From assembly GCA_002433485.1 (NCBI GenBank), contig DJIF01000015.1, forward strand, positions 20,931 to 84,930: a stretch of DNA of 64,000 nucleotides. The letters are read 5' to 3'. Source of the stretch: Deltaproteobacteria bacterium UBA6601. GTDB lineage: Bacteria > Myxococcota_A > UBA796 > UBA9615. Shown one piece after another: positions 16,652 through 24,877 of this stretch (position 1 is its first letter; each line of letters begins with the position of its first letter). The notes below the pieces were generated by a model. The model worked only from the letters and a program-made list of their open reading frames with translations, had not been told where the DNA came from and did no database searches. The translations under genes were made by a program, and so were the position numbers.

Positions 16652-17293
16652 ATGTTCACCCGATCCGCATCTTTCTACGAACTTCTGGACGTCGAACCCA
16701 GCGCCAATCGTCAGCAGGTACTGTCGGCATGGATGGATAAGCGCCGAGCAGCCCTGTCTATGACAGCGGTCCTGGGCAAGGACCAAGTGGGCGCGATATG
16801 CGCTCAGCTCGATGAAGCATTTCGAACTCTTACCCACCCGCTTCGCGGCAGAACCTACGCACGCTATCAAGAAGCCCTTCCTGAGACCTCTCCAAGAGCG
16901 TTGACCCTCAAACCAAGCAGCGTCGTGTCGGCAGCGCCCCAGACCAGGAGCGTCGAGACTCCAAGCAACGCGGATAGCCCACAAGAGCTGCCCAGCATCA
17001 CGACCATTGCAAGGCTGATGGACAGGGCCCAAAAGGGAACCGACAGAGCCACACAGGAGGACTGGATTCAGCTATCACTGCCGCTCACCCAACCTGACAA
17101 TGGAGGGCTGGGGGCCGACCGGCAGGTTGCAGAGGTCACAGCGTCCCATCGGCTGCAGGGCCGACCCGAGCCCGCAGCAGCTCTACAGCACAGCAGCTCG
17201 CTGTTCACCGTGGAGTTGCTCGACAGCCTGGAACTCCTCGAACAGGTCCTAAGCCCGGCGGAACACCAGGCAGCAAGGATCCAAATCCTCTGA
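16652..17293 (+). CDS. J-domain-like protein lacking the HPD motif
   Basis: 213 residues. The first ~65 resemble a DnaJ J-domain: SFYELLDVEPSANRQQVLSA, then a helix and LDEAFRTLTHPLRGRTYARY. The HPD tripeptide that stimulates DnaK is absent; the loop reads WMDKRRAALSM. It is therefore a degenerate J-like fold, unlikely to activate DnaK in the normal way. The rest is Ser/Gln-rich and probably disordered, with no domain I recognise, and ends in a short helix (LLDSLELLEQVL). It lies 15 bases after the acyl-CoA dehydrogenase gene and 2 bases before the hydrolase gene, so it is part of the same run. Confidence 0.65.
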   Translation: MFTRSASFYELLDVEPSANRQQVLSAWMDKRRAALSMTAVLGKDQVGAICAQLDEAFRTLTHPLRGRTYARYQEALPETSPRALTLKPSSVVSAAPQTRSVETPSNADSPQELPSITTIARLMDRAQKGTDRATQEDWIQLSLPLTQPDNGGLGADRQVAEVTASHRLQGRPEPAAALQHSSSLFTVELLDSLELLEQVLSPAEHQAARIQIL

Positions 17294-17295
17294 GC

Positions 17296-18414
17296 ATGTG
17301 GGACCCGAGCCTTCGCTGCCGACCTCCAAGAGTCGCATCGGGCCACCGCTACCTGGCTCGCTTGCTGGTGCTTGCCGGGCTGCTGCTCAGTAGCTGCAGT
17401 TCGCAGTCCGAGCCAACTAAACAAACCAACCAAGAACCAATTGTCGGCACCGAACCGAGCGGTCTTCAGGGTGAGTCCCCCGAGTCCTGCCAAAGCACGC
17501 CGGTAGACTGCAACGCGACCTATCTTGAGTTTGCACGCCGCCATTCCGAGCATGCACGACCGGTGGCTAACTGTAAGGCTCTCCATGCTCAGTTGCTTGA
17601 ACTATGGAAAGGCACTGGATCAATAGCACCTATCGAGCCACTGGAACCCCGCCCGGGCTTTGACCTCCGCAGCGCTCTGCGCCACGAGCTGAACATCAAC
17701 TTCCTGCTGCAAAGCAGCGGGCAACTGGTGGAAAGGGCGGCGCCTGCCTTCGAGGTGCACTCCCAGCAGCAGCTTGACAATGGCGTCCGGGAACTTCAGA
17801 TCCGCCTGAACGACACGCAGCTCGGGAACATCCCAGCCCTGCTCATTCTGCCACCTGGCTCAGGCCCCTTCCCAACCTTACTGGCGCTGCCAGGACACGG
17901 ACAGAACCCCCGTCAGTGGCTTGACTCAATTTCCAGCCATGAGATCACTGAACGGAACTTCGCCCTGATGGTGTTGGGTATCCGCGCCTACGACAGTCAC
18001 ATCAAGGAGCATCAGGCCAGCCTCACGCTTCTCTGTCAGGGCTTCTCCCTCATTGGGCTGCGCGTCTCTGAAGCCATGTCAGCCCTAGCTTTTATCGAAC
18101 AACATCCCAGCCTTCGCGGCGACCGAATCGGCCTGCTGGGCCATTCAGGTGGCAGCACCGCACTCAACCTGCTGGTCCACCTAAGCTCGGTGCCCAGGGC
18201 GCTGGTGAGTGACCTGCGCTCAGACTACTTCAACTTTCAGGAAATCGAAGGCCGCTACTACCTGCTCGATGAGACCCACATTGGCCTGCATCGACTCTCC
18301 CCGCTGATCAACCAAGCAGCGACGGCACCGGTCCCGACCCTGGACGTAGAGTATGGCGCTCCCGAAGGGCTGGCTCCGCTGCTCGACTTCCTAGCCCAAC
18401 ATCTTAAGCCCTGA
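17296..18414 (+). CDS. Predicted lipoprotein alpha/beta hydrolase
   Basis: 372 residues. A signal region with lipobox (LLLSSCSSQS at about 32-41) precedes a Cys-containing linker and an alpha/beta hydrolase domain. The core is recognisable: LLILPPGSGPFPTLLALPGH (oxyanion-hole strand), RIGLLGHSGGSTALNLLVH with nucleophile Ser in GHSGGS. The usual late segment carrying the catalytic Asp and His is short here: TLDVEYGAPEGLAPLLDF and the end AQHLKP, so the third triad residue is not obvious. It could be an acetylxylan-esterase or dienelactone-hydrolase relative, or partly degenerate. Expected in the periplasm, lipid-anchored. It converges on the biotin carboxylase gene. Confidence 0.75.
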   Translation: MWDPSLRCRPPRVASGHRYLARLLVLAGLLLSSCSSQSEPTKQTNQEPIVGTEPSGLQGESPESCQSTPVDCNATYLEFARRHSEHARPVANCKALHAQLLELWKGTGSIAPIEPLEPRPGFDLRSALRHELNINFLLQSSGQLVERAAPAFEVHSQQQLDNGVRELQIRLNDTQLGNIPALLILPPGSGPFPTLLALPGHGQNPRQWLDSISSHEITERNFALMVLGIRAYDSHIKEHQASLTLLCQGFSLIGLRVSEAMSALAFIEQHPSLRGDRIGLLGHSGGSTALNLLVHLSSVPRALVSDLRSDYFNFQEIEGRYYLLDETHIGLHRLSPLINQAATAPVPTLDVEYGAPEGLAPLLDFLAQHLKP

Positions 18415-18423
18415 GGCCAGAGC

Positions 18424-20400
18424 TCAACCGGAGTTGGCGGGCTGCGCCACGATCAGCAGCAGCTGGCGCCGCGCCACCTGATCGTCCACTGCCGCCGAAA
18501 TAGACTCCACCACTCCATCGCAGCGACTGGACACCACAGTCTCCAGCTTCATCGCCTCCAGCACCATTAGCGGCTGACCGGTGCTGACCTGATCGCCAAC
18601 CTTAACGTGCAGCGCTGAGACACGACCAGCCAGGGGAGATAGCAGCCGCCCGTCGGCAGCGCCTGCCTCCGCCTCGCTGCCCGGCAGAATGCGCTCAAAG
18701 CTGAAGGCAGCGCCCAGGGCATGCAAATGCAAAGTCAAGCGATCCTCGGCGAAGATACTGTGCAGGGTTGAGCAGAGTCCATCGAGGCTCAAACGACGCT
18801 CGACCGCGGGAACACCATGGAGCTGAATCTGATGATCTTGGTCGCCAACCAGGACCGAGTAGGTGGGACCTGCGTCCATCCTTACCTGCAGACTGAGCGT
18901 CTCATCGGCACAACGTAACCTCAGAGTCAGCGCTGCACCAACCGCGTTGCTGCGCCAGCCATCGCCACCGCCAGCCGCATCCAGAAACAAGGCTGCGGCC
19001 AGCGCCCACTGGCCAGCCGTTGGCTGGCCCAGCCCTTTATCCTCCGCGGCAAAGTCACCCTCGAGAAAGTCCGTTGTCACGGCGCCATCAGCAAACACCT
19101 GATGAGCCAGCACCCGGTCGAGGAAGGCACCGTTGTGATGCACCCCAAGCAATACAGTCTCACGCAAGGCGCGACGCAGACGACGCAAAGCAGTAGCCCG
19201 ATCGGGCCCGCTGGCAATGATCTTGGCGAGCATCGGATCGTAGAAAGCGCTGACCTCTTGACCGACTCGAATGCCGTCGTCGCAGCGAAGCCCTGCACCG
19301 GATGCAGGCTGCCACACCGAGACCTCACCGGTCTGAGGAAGAAAGCCCTGGTCGGGGTCCTCAGCGTAAAGCCTGGCCTCGATAGCGTGACCTGCGAGAA
19401 CAACGTCCTCCTGCGTAAGGCCAAGGGGCTCGCCACCGGCAACTCTCAACTGCAGATCCACAAGATCCAGACCAGTCACCAACTCGGTAACGGGGTGCTC
19501 CACCTGCAGACGGGTGTTCATCTCGAGAAAGTAAAAGGAGCCGTCAGCAGCAAGCAGGAACTCAACCGTTCCAGCTCCACGATAGTCCACCGCCGCGGCC
19601 GCATCGACGGCGGCCTGCCCCATGCGCTGGCGTAGCTCCGCATCAACGGCCGGGCTCGGTGCTTCCTCAATCACCTTCTGGTGGCGCCGCTGAGCAGAGC
19701 AATCCCGCTCGCCAAGATGCAGCACCGTGCCATGCTCATCAGCCATGACCTGCACTTCTACGTGCCGCCCACCTTCGATCAAGCGCTCAGCAAGCAGGGT
19801 CCCATCACCAAAGGCCGCCTCAGCCTCAGCTCGAGCGGTGTTCAGCGCAGCCTCCAGTTGCTCCGCCGCGTCGACCCGGCGCATACCCCGCCCACCACCG
19901 CCGGCAGCGGCTTTTATCAACAGCGGAAACCCGACCCCAGCGAGCGCCTCGGCAAGCTCAGCGTCGAGGCCACCACGCTGATCTTCCCAACGATGGCCCG
20001 GAACACAAGGCACCCCTGCATCCTCCATGCGCTCCTTAGCCCGTGCCTTATCGCCCATCAGACGAATGGCTTCGCTGCTGGGACCGATAAAGGTAATCCC
20101 GGCCGCTTCACAGGCCTGAGCAAAGACTGCGTTTTCCGAGAGAAAGCCATAGCCGGGATGGATTGCATCTGCGCCACTGATGCGGGCAGCTTCAAGGACC
20201 TTATCGATGACCAGGTACGACTCAGTAGCAGGGGCGGGCCCGATGCAGAAGCTCTGGTCCGCAAGCCGCACGTGCGGCGCCGCAGCGTCCGCCTCACTAA
20301 AGACGGCGACCGTCTCATAGCCAGCATCCTGTGCGCTGCGAATCACCCGACAGGCAATCTCACCGCGGTTCGCAACCAGGACCTTGTGAAAACGGCTCAA
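18424..20400 (-). CDS. Acyl-CoA carboxylase biotin carboxylase/carrier subunit
   Basis: 658 residues, the length of MCC/PCC alpha subunits. Biotin carboxylase domain about 1-450: KVLVANRGEIACRVIRSA, IHPGYGFLSENAVFAQAC, AAAGGGGRGMRRV (ATP-grasp glycine loop), ERDCSAQRRHQKVIEEAPSP, EMNTRLQVEHPVTEL. The C-terminal biotinyl domain carries VLEAMKLETVV with the biotinylated Lys. It carboxylates biotin with ATP and bicarbonate; the carboxyl is passed to an acyl-CoA by the beta subunit encoded just upstream on the same strand, 12 bases away. The substrate (methylcrotonyl-, propionyl-, acetyl- or geranyl-CoA) is not settled by sequence; see the beta subunit. Confidence 0.92.
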   Translation of the reverse strand: MSRFHKVLVANRGEIACRVIRSAQDAGYETVAVFSEADAAAPHVRLADQSFCIGPAPATESYLVIDKVLEAARISGADAIHPGYGFLSENAVFAQACEAAGITFIGPSSEAIRLMGDKARAKERMEDAGVPCVPGHRWEDQRGGLDAELAEALAGVGFPLLIKAAAGGGGRGMRRVDAAEQLEAALNTARAEAEAAFGDGTLLAERLIEGGRHVEVQVMADEHGTVLHLGERDCSAQRRHQKVIEEAPSPAVDAELRQRMGQAAVDAAAAVDYRGAGTVEFLLAADGSFYFLEMNTRLQVEHPVTELVTGLDLVDLQLRVAGGEPLGLTQEDVVLAGHAIEARLYAEDPDQGFLPQTGEVSVWQPASGAGLRCDDGIRVGQEVSAFYDPMLAKIIASGPDRATALRRLRRALRETVLLGVHHNGAFLDRVLAHQVFADGAVTTDFLEGDFAAEDKGLGQPTAGQWALAAALFLDAAGGGDGWRSNAVGAALTLRLRCADETLSLQVRMDAGPTYSVLVGDQDHQIQLHGVPAVERRLSLDGLCSTLHSIFAEDRLTLHLHALGAAFSFERILPGSEAEAGAADGRLLSPLAGRVSALHVKVGDQVSTGQPLMVLEAMKLETVVSSRCDGVVESISAAVDDQVARRQLLLIVAQPANSG

Positions 20401-20412
20401 TTTACTGGCTCC

Positions 20413-22023
20413 CTAGAATCGCGCGACGCCAAAGCTGTTGGCTCGCAGCGGGCGAGACTCCGCCTCCATAGCGGTAGCCAGAGCGAAGGCCAGCACCCTG
20501 CGGGTATCCCGAGGGTCAATGAGGCCATCGTCCCAGATCCTGGCGGTACCAAATAGCGCACCTGCTTCGGCATCCAACTTGCTCCGAAGCTCTCCTGCCA
20601 TGTAGGCGAGAGCCTCTTCCTCGAGGTTCATGCCCATCCGCTCAAACTTGGCGCGAGTAATGATCTCCATGACCTTAGCCGCCTGCTCGCCGCCCATCAC
20701 CGCCACCTGAGCATTGGGCCAGGCAAAGATAAAACGCGGATCGAAGGACCTACCGCACATCCCGTAGTTACCCGCCCCATAGCCACCACCAAGGATCACG
20801 GTCAGTTGGGGAACCGAGGCATTCGCCACTGCCTGAATCATCTTCGCACCGTGCTTGATCGCGCCCTTCTGCTCCGCCTCTCGGCCAACCATATAGCCGG
20901 TGGTGTTCTGCAGATAGATGATGGGCACGCCAACCTGACAGCACAGCTGAATGAACTGACCCGCCTTGCTGGACCCCTCAGGCTGAATCGGCCCGGCATT
21001 GGCGACGATGCCCACAGGCCAGCCCTCAATGGCGGCGTGGCCGCACACGGTGTCAGAGCCAAAGCCAGGCTTGAACTCAAGGAAATCGGAGTCGTCGACG
21101 ATTCGGGCGATCACCTCCCGCACATCGTAGGGGTGACGGGTGTTGACCGGAACGATGCCGCAAAGCTCCTCCACATCGTAGCGAGGCGGACGGTAGTCCG
21201 AGGTCTGTGACGGGCGCTGCCAGGGAAGCTTGCCAATGAGGTCCCGCACCACGCCCAGAGCATGGGCGTCGTCTCCGGCAAGGTACTCGCCCAAGCCAGA
21301 GACCGTGGCGTGCATCTCGGCACCACCGAGCTCCTCATCGGTCGCGTCCTCACCGATAGCGGCCTTCACCAGCGGTGGACCGGCCAGGAAAACCTTGGCC
21401 CGACCTTCGACCAGAACCACATAGTCGCTGAGCCCGGGGATATAGGCTCCGCCAGCGGTCGAGCTACCATGAACAACGGTAAACTGGGGAATCCCCGCCG
21501 CAGACAGACGAGCCATGTTGCAGAACACCTTGCCACCCTCGACAAAGAGTTCACTCTGGTAAGCGAGGTTGGCCCCACCGCTCTCCACCAGAGACACCAC
21601 GGGAAGCTTATTCTCAAGCGCGACCTGCTGCGCGCGAAGGGTCTTCTTGAGTCCCATGGGCGAGGTCGTGCCACCCTTGATGGCGCTGTCGCTGGCCACC
21701 ACCAGACAACGAGCTCCCGCAACAAAGCCAATGCCGACAATGTTGCCGCCACCCATAGCTTTATCGCCCCCGGCATCGTCATGCATCTGCAAGCCGGCGA
21801 GGCTGGAAAGTTCAAGAAAGGGGGCCCCCGGGTCGAGCACGGCATCTACCCGCTCACGGGGCATCAACTGCCCGCGCTTCTCGAACTTGGCCCGCTTCTT
21901 TTCCCCCAGGGCACGGACATTCTGTTCCAGATCCCGATAGGCCGAGACCAGCTTCAGCATAGCCTCTCGGTTGACCCGGAAATCCTCAGAACGGGGGTCG
22001 ATCTGACTGTCTATGACCGCCAT
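20413..22023 (-). CDS. Acyl-CoA carboxylase carboxyltransferase beta subunit
   Basis: 536 residues, crotonase-fold carboxyltransferase with N and C halves. Seen: LSSLAGLQMHDDAGGDKAMG, SDSAIKGGTTSPMGLKKTLR, SLVESGGANLAYQ, VVHGSSTAGGAYIPGLSDY, NAGPIQPEGSSKAGQFIQLC, ILGGGYGAGNYGMCGRSFDP and VMGGEQAAKVMEI. The overall pattern, including the GGANL and SSTAGGAY loops, is of the methylcrotonyl/geranyl-CoA carboxylase branch rather than the classical propionyl one, though the methylmalonyl-CoA epimerase gene nearby would suit a propionyl-CoA route. ATG 22023 gives the family opening MAVIDSQIDPRSEDF; TTG 22089 would extend it into the next gene's end. Forms a holoenzyme with the adjacent biotin subunit. 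Confidence 0.9.
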   Translation of the reverse strand: MAVIDSQIDPRSEDFRVNREAMLKLVSAYRDLEQNVRALGEKKRAKFEKRGQLMPRERVDAVLDPGAPFLELSSLAGLQMHDDAGGDKAMGGGNIVGIGFVAGARCLVVASDSAIKGGTTSPMGLKKTLRAQQVALENKLPVVSLVESGGANLAYQSELFVEGGKVFCNMARLSAAGIPQFTVVHGSSTAGGAYIPGLSDYVVLVEGRAKVFLAGPPLVKAAIGEDATDEELGGAEMHATVSGLGEYLAGDDAHALGVVRDLIGKLPWQRPSQTSDYRPPRYDVEELCGIVPVNTRHPYDVREVIARIVDDSDFLEFKPGFGSDTVCGHAAIEGWPVGIVANAGPIQPEGSSKAGQFIQLCCQVGVPIIYLQNTTGYMVGREAEQKGAIKHGAKMIQAVANASVPQLTVILGGGYGAGNYGMCGRSFDPRFIFAWPNAQVAVMGGEQAAKVMEIITRAKFERMGMNLEEEALAYMAGELRSKLDAEAGALFGTARIWDDGLIDPRDTRRVLAFALATAMEAESRPLRANSFGVARF

Positions 22024-22085
22024 AGCGACGGGATAGTACTCGCTTTCGCCGCCCCTCGCGAGTCGACTGCCAAGACTCTTTTCAA

Positions 22086-23150
22086 TCAAGTCCCAGACGG
22101 CCTACGAGCAAGCTCGCTGAGACTCACTCGGTGAGACCGCAGCAAAGCGGCCCAGCGGCCATCATCGAGGCCACCGGCAGCGCGCACCATGCGAGCCATT
22201 CCGCGGCGCCGAGCCAGGCTGCCCGGAACAGCAAGCAAGGAAGCTCCCGAAGCGGCTAGCAGGGTGACCGGCAGCAGGGCCTGCTGCCATAGGCTAAAGG
22301 AACCCACGAGGCCCTGCCCTCGGCTGCCCTGCAAGGCCAACACACCAAAGCGAGCCACCGTCCATAGCGGAGCGGACAGCAACCACCGGCGCGGAAGATG
22401 GGTAATGGCAACCCGAACCCGATTGCGCTCCACCAGAAACACCTTGCGCAGAGTGAAGGCACCAAAAGAGCCGCCTACTCGGTGAGCAATAACTGCCTCG
22501 GGGAGGTAGCGACAGCGCAAGCCCAGGCGCGCCGCCCGCAGGCTCAAGTCAGCATCCTCACCATAGGCAAAGAAGCCATCGTCCAAGGCACCTATTCGAG
22601 CCAGCGCGGACCGTCTAAACATCACCGCAGCGCCCGAAAAAAGCAGGACATCCTCGGCCTCCAGGTAACGTCCTGCCGCACGCTCACCCCGCCCGCGACA
22701 CCAGTTGAGCCCATCGGGAAACAGCCGGTGACCGCAGTTATCTAGGCGCTCCGGACGATCACGGAGCACCAGGCGTGGTGCAACGATATCCGCCCCTCGA
22801 CTAAGCTCTCCAACGAGCGCGCTGAGAGCAGTGGTCTGGACCTCAGTATCGGGGTTCAGGAGTAGGATGAACTCGCCCCGGCAGAGCGCTAAGCCAGCAT
22901 TTACGCCGGCAGCGAAGCCGTCGTTTAGAGACCGACTAACCAGCTTGATGGGAAGGGTCCAGGCACATCTCCGCCGCTCCTGCTCCAGCAGCGCAATAGC
23001 GCCGTCGCTGGAAGCGTTATCAACCAGAATAATTTCCAGCGATCTGAACTCCTGCTCCTGCAAAGCCCGAACACACCGGAACAGATCGTCAGCCCCGTAA
23101 TGATGAACCAGCACCACCGACAACAGACCGGGCTGGCCCTGCGCTGCCAC
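22086..23150 (-). CDS. Glycosyltransferase family 2 (rhamnosyltransferase-like)
   Basis: About 354 residues. GT2 motifs: LSVVLVHHYGADDLFRCVRA, IILVDNASSDGAIALLEQ (nucleotide-sugar loop), FAAGVNAGLALCRGEFILLL then NPDTEV (DxD motif) and FAYGEDADLSLRAARLGLR (catalytic ED). The C-terminal third has two hydrophobic segments and many Arg residues, consistent with membrane association. The start is uncertain: no ATG lies near the domain, and an upstream ATG would overlap the divergent epimerase gene, so I use GTG 23150, 17 residues before the first strand. The acceptor is unknown; a cell-surface polysaccharide is the usual role for such enzymes. Confidence 0.82.
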   Translation of the reverse strand: MAAQGQPGLLSVVLVHHYGADDLFRCVRALQEQEFRSLEIILVDNASSDGAIALLEQERRRCAWTLPIKLVSRSLNDGFAAGVNAGLALCRGEFILLLNPDTEVQTTALSALVGELSRGADIVAPRLVLRDRPERLDNCGHRLFPDGLNWCRGRGERAAGRYLEAEDVLLFSGAAVMFRRSALARIGALDDGFFAYGEDADLSLRAARLGLRCRYLPEAVIAHRVGGSFGAFTLRKVFLVERNRVRVAITHLPRRWLLSAPLWTVARFGVLALQGSRGQGLVGSFSLWQQALLPVTLLAASGASLLAVPGSLARRRGMARMVRAAGGLDDGRWAALLRSHRVSLSELARRPSGT

Positions 23151-23288
23151 ATCTGGAAAGAACAAGGACCCGATGACTGACCTTCCCGAACCGAGTCCCC
23201 GCAAGCTACAGCTTCGCGGTAGAGTCCCGGAGCGCAGCCCCAGTCTCACCCGGCCTGGGCAGAACTCTAACAGCGAGAAGGGCACTCC

Positions 23289-23705
23289 ATGTTCAAGAGA
23301 TTGCACCATGTTGGCATCGCGGTCCCCAGCCTCGACGAAGGAGCCAAGGCCTGGGGACCTACCGGCCTTGGACTGCTCGAAGAAGGGCGGGAAGAGGTGA
23401 CCAGTGCAAGCACCAAGATCGCCATGTTTCCGGTGGGTGAGAGCCGCATTGAGCTGCTGGAGCCGATGGGTGACGACAGCCCGGTCGGCAAGTTCCTGAG
23501 CAAGCGCGGGCCAGGGATCCACCACCTGTGCTTTGAGGTGGAGGACATCGAGGCCGAGATCATCCGCATTGCGGCGAGCGGTATGCGGCTCCTCGGCAAC
23601 CCTCCCAGTCCCGGTGCTCACGGTTCTCTGGTGGCCTTCATTCATCCCGCAGACACTGGCGGGGTGCTGGTGGAGCTCAACCAGTTCGCGGACGATCAGG
23701 GTTGA
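23289..23705 (+). CDS. mce: Methylmalonyl-CoA epimerase
   Basis: 138 residues of the vicinal-oxygen-chelate fold. Metal ligands and motifs: HHVGIAVPSLDEGAKAW (His), SRIELLEPMGDDSPVGKFL (Glu), RGPGIHHLCFEVEDI (His), and VAFIHPADTGGVLVELNQ (Glu). It interconverts (2R)- and (2S)-methylmalonyl-CoA so that mutase can use the product of propionyl-CoA carboxylation. The divergent carboxylase pair on the other strand could be linked functionally, although its motifs look more like methylcrotonyl type. No mutase gene lies in the window. GAAGGG sits 6 bases upstream of ATG. The stop overlaps the start of nagZ (TTGA). Confidence 0.92.
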   Translation: MFKRLHHVGIAVPSLDEGAKAWGPTGLGLLEEGREEVTSASTKIAMFPVGESRIELLEPMGDDSPVGKFLSKRGPGIHHLCFEVEDIEAEIIRIAASGMRLLGNPPSPGAHGSLVAFIHPADTGGVLVELNQFADDQG

Positions 23706-24871
23706 ACAGGGTGACTGGCAGCACTGCCCTCGCTGGCCTAGTCCTGGCCGGGTTCGAAGGAACGACCCCCTTCAGTGACGAACTCAATCGCCTCAACAAC
23801 CTCGGGGTTGGTGGCTTCATTGTATTTGCACGCAACGTCCAAGACCCCCTGCAGGTGCACGGTCTGCTGGCTGAGCTGCACTCCATGCGAGCCACCGAAA
23901 ACCTGCTGTTCGCAGTCGATCAGGAAGGCGGACGAGTAGCGCGCTTGCGAGAACCGCTAACGGTGTGGCCGGCAATGGAAAAGCTCGGAGCCAGCGCCGA
24001 CCCGGAGCTAGCAACCTTAGTGGGCCGGGCACTTGCCAGCGAACTGGCTGCCCTTGGCTTCAACGTCAACTTCGCCCCGGTTCTGGACGTGCGCTGCACG
24101 GACACTACGATCGCCATCGGCGACCGTGCCATTAGTGAGCAGACGGCAGTCGTCTCCAGTATCGGGACCGCCCTCATCAAGGGCATCCAGAGTGCCGGGG
24201 TCATGGCCTGCGCCAAGCACTTCCCCGGTCACGGTAAGGTCGCAGCCGATAGTCACTATGAGCTGCCGGTCTCCCCCCTCGACGAGGCAAGCTGGCGAGC
24301 TGATCACCTACCCCCCTTCAGCGCTGCGATCAACAGCGGTGTGGCGGCGGTGATGACCGCCCACGTTGTCTACCCCGGCCTGAATGGTCGCTGCGCAGCG
24401 ACCCTCTCGCCTGCCATCATGACCGATATTCTGCGCGGTGAGCTGGGCTTCCAGGGGGTGCTGTTCAGCGATGACCTGGGAATGGGCGCAATCACCGACC
24501 AAGGCGGAATCGGTGAGGCTGCGGTAGCCGCCATCCGCGCGGGGGTCGACGGACTGCTGGTCTGCCGACATCTGGACGCCGTCGAAGAGGTTGTCGAAGC
24601 GCTGCACAGAACCGCCGATGAAGACCCCAAGTTCGCCACTCGCTGTCAACAGAGCCTCGACCGCCTCGCCGCAGCCGCAGGCAAGCACCCCCCGCAGCCC
24701 CTGACTGGCGACACCCTGGATGGTCTGCTCGGCTGCGCCGAGCACCAGGCCATCAGTGCGCGTCTAGGTGCCCTTGCCCAGGGTCTAGATCCTACCCTGG
24801 GCCATGACGACCGCAGCCAAGCTGCAACGCGTCACAGCGCGGACAAGGTGCCACCGCAGGACCAGGCCTGA
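23702..24871 (+). CDS. nagZ: Beta-N-acetylhexosaminidase, GH3 NagZ-like
   Basis: 389 residues, about 50 longer than E. coli NagZ. GH3 motifs are intact: LNNLGVGGFIVFARNV, FAVDQEGGRVARL, NVNFAPVLDV, CAKHFPGHGKVAADSHYELP (the NagZ catalytic-loop KHFPGHG with its Asp-His dyad nearby), GVLFSDDLGMGAI (nucleophile Asp). It cleaves GlcNAc from anhydro-muropeptides in peptidoglycan recycling. No signal peptide is visible, so it is cytoplasmic, as in other Gram-negatives. The extra C-terminal ~60 residues are polar and without a domain. TTG 23702 overlaps the mce stop; GTG 23711 is an alternative. It opens a run of cell-wall genes. Confidence 0.9.
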   Translation: MNRVTGSTALAGLVLAGFEGTTPFSDELNRLNNLGVGGFIVFARNVQDPLQVHGLLAELHSMRATENLLFAVDQEGGRVARLREPLTVWPAMEKLGASADPELATLVGRALASELAALGFNVNFAPVLDVRCTDTTIAIGDRAISEQTAVVSSIGTALIKGIQSAGVMACAKHFPGHGKVAADSHYELPVSPLDEASWRADHLPPFSAAINSGVAAVMTAHVVYPGLNGRCAATLSPAIMTDILRGELGFQGVLFSDDLGMGAITDQGGIGEAAVAAIRAGVDGLLVCRHLDAVEEVVEALHRTADEDPKFATRCQQSLDRLAAAAGKHPPQPLTGDTLDGLLGCAEHQAISARLGALAQGLDPTLGHDDRSQAATRHSADKVPPQDQA

Positions 24872-24877
24872 GCAACC

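Noticed and set aside
23199..23219. Bulged hairpin between the GT2 and epimerase genes
   Set aside because: Stem of 4+5 bp with a bulge in a divergent gap; likely chance in GC-rich DNA.
22086..23645. Longer N-terminus for the GT2 protein reaching 23645
   Set aside because: The added part is antisense to methylmalonyl-CoA epimerase and shows no glycosyltransferase sequence.
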